Positions 61,605 through 64,000 of a stretch of 64,000 nucleotides of DNA are shown here, one piece after another (within the stretch, counting starts at the first letter, position 1; each line of letters opens with the position of its first letter). The position numbers and the translations under genes were made by a program. The DNA comes from Chitinophaga jiangningensis (GTDB lineage: Bacteria; Bacteroidota; Bacteroidia; Chitinophagales; Chitinophagaceae), in NCBI RefSeq assembly GCF_900142605.1, contig NZ_FRBL01000006.1, positions 561,655 through 625,654 on the forward strand. The letters are read 5' to 3'. Below the pieces are notes generated by a model, which saw only the letters and a program-made list of their open reading frames with translations, was not told the DNA's origin and did no database searches.

Positions 61605-62027
61605 TTACAATTGATTTCTTTCCATCTTCCTCGCAAGCAGTACTGCCTTGGCTGCAATAAGCTTCATTTCCTCTGCTTGTGCCTGTATGTATGCTTGTTT
61701 TATCTTCTTTCTATTTCCGCTGCCTAAAAAGATTCTCCATACGGTATAACTGCATATTATTCCAATACCTGTCTTAACCGACAGCCAAGTCGTTAAATCA
61801 AACACATAAAAAAAAGTAATCAGCAGACACATCAGTAAAAATATAATAATCTCTGTTGTGTAAAAATGGAAAAATCCAGGTTTTTCAATGGACTTAACAT
61901 CTTCAGCAATGAATCTGATGATTTCCGGGGATATTCCAGGAACAAGCTTCTTTTCAATTATGCTCTCGGGAGTTTCTCCCTTTGAAAGCAATAAACTGAT
62001 ATCCTGTACAAATGATAAATAATTCAT
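61605..62027 (-). CDS. Small membrane protein, unknown
   Basis: 140 residues starting MNYLSFVQDISLLLSKGETPES. Two membrane helices at about 53-73 and 78-96, with a basic C-terminal tail (GNRKKIKQAYIQAQAEEMKL). AT-rich. The start at 62027 matches a soluble amphipathic N-terminus; a further upstream in-frame start adds a lysine-isoleucine-rich stretch. Neighbour of the broken membrane-protein gene and similar in layout (short soluble head, helical hairpin), so the two may be related. Confidence 0.55.
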   Translation of the reverse strand: MNYLSFVQDISLLLSKGETPESIIEKKLVPGISPEIIRFIAEDVKSIEKPGFFHFYTTEIIIFLLMCLLITFFYVFDLTTWLSVKTGIGIICSYTVWRIFLGSGNRKKIKQAYIQAQAEEMKLIAAKAVLLARKMERNQL

Positions 62028-62128
62028 AGGGTAAATAGGCTTTATTTTATTTATTCTAATATATAAAAAATTAATTAACATATAGGTATATGCTTGCCGG
62101 GCACCTATATTACTAATACACCGTTAAC

Positions 62129-62159
62129 TTGGAATCCCCGGTATATATTCGTAACTTTG
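62129..62159 (+). promoter_or_regulatory. Promoter of the ABC-F gene
   Basis: TTGG (62129-62132), 19-base spacer, TAACTTTG (62152-62159). Start codon at 62185. Confidence 0.65.
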
Positions 62160-62184
62160 CGGCTTCAAAATTTACTAAGCTAGC

Positions 62185-63828
62185 ATGATCAGTGTTAAAA
62201 ACGTAACGCTCTCTTTCGGTAAGAGAGTATTGTTTGACGAAGTAAACCTCAATTTCACGAAAGGGAACTGCTATGGTGTTATTGGGGCTAACGGAGCAGG
62301 AAAGTCTACTTTCCTGAAAATCCTGTCCGGAGAGATCGAGCCGAACAAAGGCACCGTGGAGATTACTCCCGGCGAGCGCATGAGCGTACTGAAGCAGAAC
62401 CACTTTGAATTCGATGAAGTTACGGTACTGAATGCAGTATTAATGGGCAACAAGAAGCTCTGGGAAATTGCCAAAGAGCGTGATGAAATATATGCCAAAG
62501 AAGACTTCACCGAAGAGGATGGTATCCGTGCAGGTGAACTCGAAGGTGAATATGGTGAAATGGGCGGCTATACCGCAGAGAGCGATGCCGGCGTACTGCT
62601 GGGCGACCTCGGCGTGAAAGAAGACCTTCACAACGTCCTCATGAAGGATGTGGCCGGTAATATCAAAGTACGTGTCCTCATCGCACAGGCACTGTTCGGT
62701 AATCCGGACATTCTCCTGCTCGATGAGCCTACGAATGACCTCGACGTGGAAACAATCGGATGGCTGGAAAACTTCCTGGCCGACTACGAAAACATCGTGA
62801 TCGTAGTATCCCACGACCGTCACTTCCTCGATGCCGTTTGTACCCACGTAGCCGACGTAGACCGCGCGAAAATCCAGATCTTCTCCGGTAACTACTCCTT
62901 CTGGTACGAATCATCCCAGCTGATGGCCCGCCAGATTGCAGATAAGAACAAGAAGATGGAAGATAAGCGTAAAGACCTCATGGACTTCATCGCCCGATTC
63001 TCTGCGAACGCTTCAAAGTCCAAACAGGCTACTTCACGTAAGAAAGCACTCGAAAAACTGGTGATTGAAGATATCCAGCCTTCGAACCGTAAATATCCAG
63101 GTATCATCTTCAAACAACAGCGCGAAGTTGGTAACCAGATCCTTAATGTAGAGAAACTCGATAAGTCCGTAGATGGCCGTAAACTGTTTACTGATGTTAC
63201 TTTCTCTGTTAATAAAGGAGATAAAATCGCCTTCATGTCTAAGGACCATACGGCGCTCACCACCTTCTTCCAGGTGATTAACAACGAACTGCCAGCCGAT
63301 GGCGGTAAATTTGAATGGGGTACTACCGTTACCACTGCTTACCTGCCAAACGATAATGCTGAATACTTTACCAATAAAGAAGTGAATCTGATGGATTGGC
63401 TGCGTCAATACGTGCCTGCGCATGTAACAGATGTAGATGAGCCTTTCCTGCGCGGATTTCTTGGTAAAATGCTGTTTGGCGGTGATGAAATTATGAAGAA
63501 AACCTCCGTACTCTCCGGTGGTGAAAAAGTACGTTGCATGATCAGCCGTATGATGCTCCAGGACCCTAACGTTGTAATTCTCGATGAGCCTACCAACCAC
63601 CTGGACCTGGAATCTATCCAGTCATTCAACGAAAGCATGATGAACTATAAAGGCATTGTGCTGTTTACCACGCATGACCATGCCTTCATGCAGTCCGTAG
63701 CTAACCGAATCATTGAACTGACGCCTAAAGGTATTATCGACAGAATGATGTCATTCGACGAATACCTGGCAGATGATCGCGTGAAAGCACTCCGTGCTGA
63801 AATGTACGATATGCCTGTATTAGCATAA
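62185..63828 (+). CDS. ABC-F family ATPase (translation-associated, YbiT-like)
   Basis: 547 residues, two ABC domains and no membrane part; such proteins act on the ribosome. Domain 1: Walker A GANGAGKST (34-42), Walker B ILLLDEPTNDLD, but its signature is degenerate (VAGNIKVRV, about 156-164). A charged linker (about 250-290) joins to domain 2: Walker A degenerate (SKDHTALTT, about 352-360), signature canonical (LSGGEK, 443-448), Walker B VVILDEPTNHLD. So one composite ATP site is intact and the other is not. Start and length are normal. Confidence 0.92.
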   Translation: MISVKNVTLSFGKRVLFDEVNLNFTKGNCYGVIGANGAGKSTFLKILSGEIEPNKGTVEITPGERMSVLKQNHFEFDEVTVLNAVLMGNKKLWEIAKERDEIYAKEDFTEEDGIRAGELEGEYGEMGGYTAESDAGVLLGDLGVKEDLHNVLMKDVAGNIKVRVLIAQALFGNPDILLLDEPTNDLDVETIGWLENFLADYENIVIVVSHDRHFLDAVCTHVADVDRAKIQIFSGNYSFWYESSQLMARQIADKNKKMEDKRKDLMDFIARFSANASKSKQATSRKKALEKLVIEDIQPSNRKYPGIIFKQQREVGNQILNVEKLDKSVDGRKLFTDVTFSVNKGDKIAFMSKDHTALTTFFQVINNELPADGGKFEWGTTVTTAYLPNDNAEYFTNKEVNLMDWLRQYVPAHVTDVDEPFLRGFLGKMLFGGDEIMKKTSVLSGGEKVRCMISRMMLQDPNVVILDEPTNHLDLESIQSFNESMMNYKGIVLFTTHDHAFMQSVANRIIELTPKGIIDRMMSFDEYLADDRVKALRAEMYDMPVLA

Positions 63829-63903
63829 TAATGCCGCCATATGCAGTGCATATGGCCCAACATATGCAAAACCCGGGGTTTTGCAGCAAAAAGCTAAAAA
63901 AAG

Positions 63904-63948
63904 AGAAGAGGGCGTCTCAAAAATACCTGAGACGCCCTCTTTCCTTTT
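63904..63948 (+). terminator. Terminator of the ABC-F gene
   Basis: 14-bp stem AAGAGGGCGTCTCA / TGAGACGCCCTCTT followed by TCCTTTTT. A second palindrome CAAAACCC/GGGTTTTG lies at about 63867-63884. Confidence 0.85.
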
Positions 63949-64000
63949 TAAGTATATATCTCACATTATGAGAGTTTTTCTCTCATTTTGATTTATTGGA

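Noticed and set aside
1..64000. tRNA, rRNA, tmRNA, insertion sequence or prophage genes
   Set aside because: No anticodon-arm/T-arm pattern, rRNA segment, transposase or phage gene was recognised on either strand.

Overview
The window looks like chromosomal DNA of a Bacteroidota bacterium, most probably Chitinophagaceae (Chitinophaga-like). Reasons: -7/-33 promoters of the TAnnTTTG / TTTG type, anti-sigma proteins with short cytoplasmic heads, a DAHP synthase fused to a C-terminal chorismate mutase, a TAT-exported pair of Gfo/Idh/MocA oxidoreductases, a carboxypeptidase-regulatory-like secreted protein, and a three-subunit succinate dehydrogenase. This is inference from gene content; no rRNA or tRNA is present.

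Layout. 0-2.3 kb: an aldose 1-epimerase, a 69-bp tandem repeat array and a secreted protein. 2.4-9.1 kb: an ECF sigma factor, a membrane anti-sigma with a periplasmic TPR part, a membrane-anchored subtilisin-like protease, a TPR-CHAT (caspase-like) protein, an unknown protein and a lipoprotein. 9.3-11.1 kb, facing it: a second ECF sigma factor with an anti-sigma head fused through a membrane helix to a trypsin-like protease. 12.0-19.8 kb: an aromatic amino-acid operon (pheA, aminotransferase, tyrA, DAHP synthase-chorismate mutase, aroB, aroA, aroC), preceded by two successive Phe/Tyr-rich leader peptides, each followed by its own terminator/antiterminator. 20-24.2 kb: an oxidoreductase, then an AT-rich patch with a broken Rhs/YD-type gene start and three orphan genes. 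24.2-26 kb: an Rrf2-type (NsrR-like) regulator and flavohaemoglobin sharing a candidate operator. 26-36.5 kb: FKBP isomerase, PagL-like deacylase, CocE-like hydrolase, small proteins, ENPP-type phosphodiesterase and a membrane patatin. 36.6-43.8 kb: AraC regulator divergent from a Bcr/CflA exporter, gcvP, YkgJ-like protein and an MFS transporter. 43.9-51.8 kb: sugar dehydrogenase, two S41 proteases, and a sugar kinase-murQ pair. 51.8-55.4 kb: sdhCAB. 55.5-64 kb: oxidoreductase, oligopeptidase B, murI, carbonic anhydrase, decayed small membrane genes and an ABC-F ATPase.

The strongest candidate for something undescribed is the tandem double attenuator in front of the aromatic operon (12.03-12.37 kb). 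Second are the two convergent sigma/protease modules with the CHAT protein. Intergenic DNA also carries an unusual set of perfect hairpins with three-base GAA or GCA loops and varied stems, some arranged so that two hairpins compete for one arm. No CRISPR array, intact transposase, prophage or structural RNA gene was seen.
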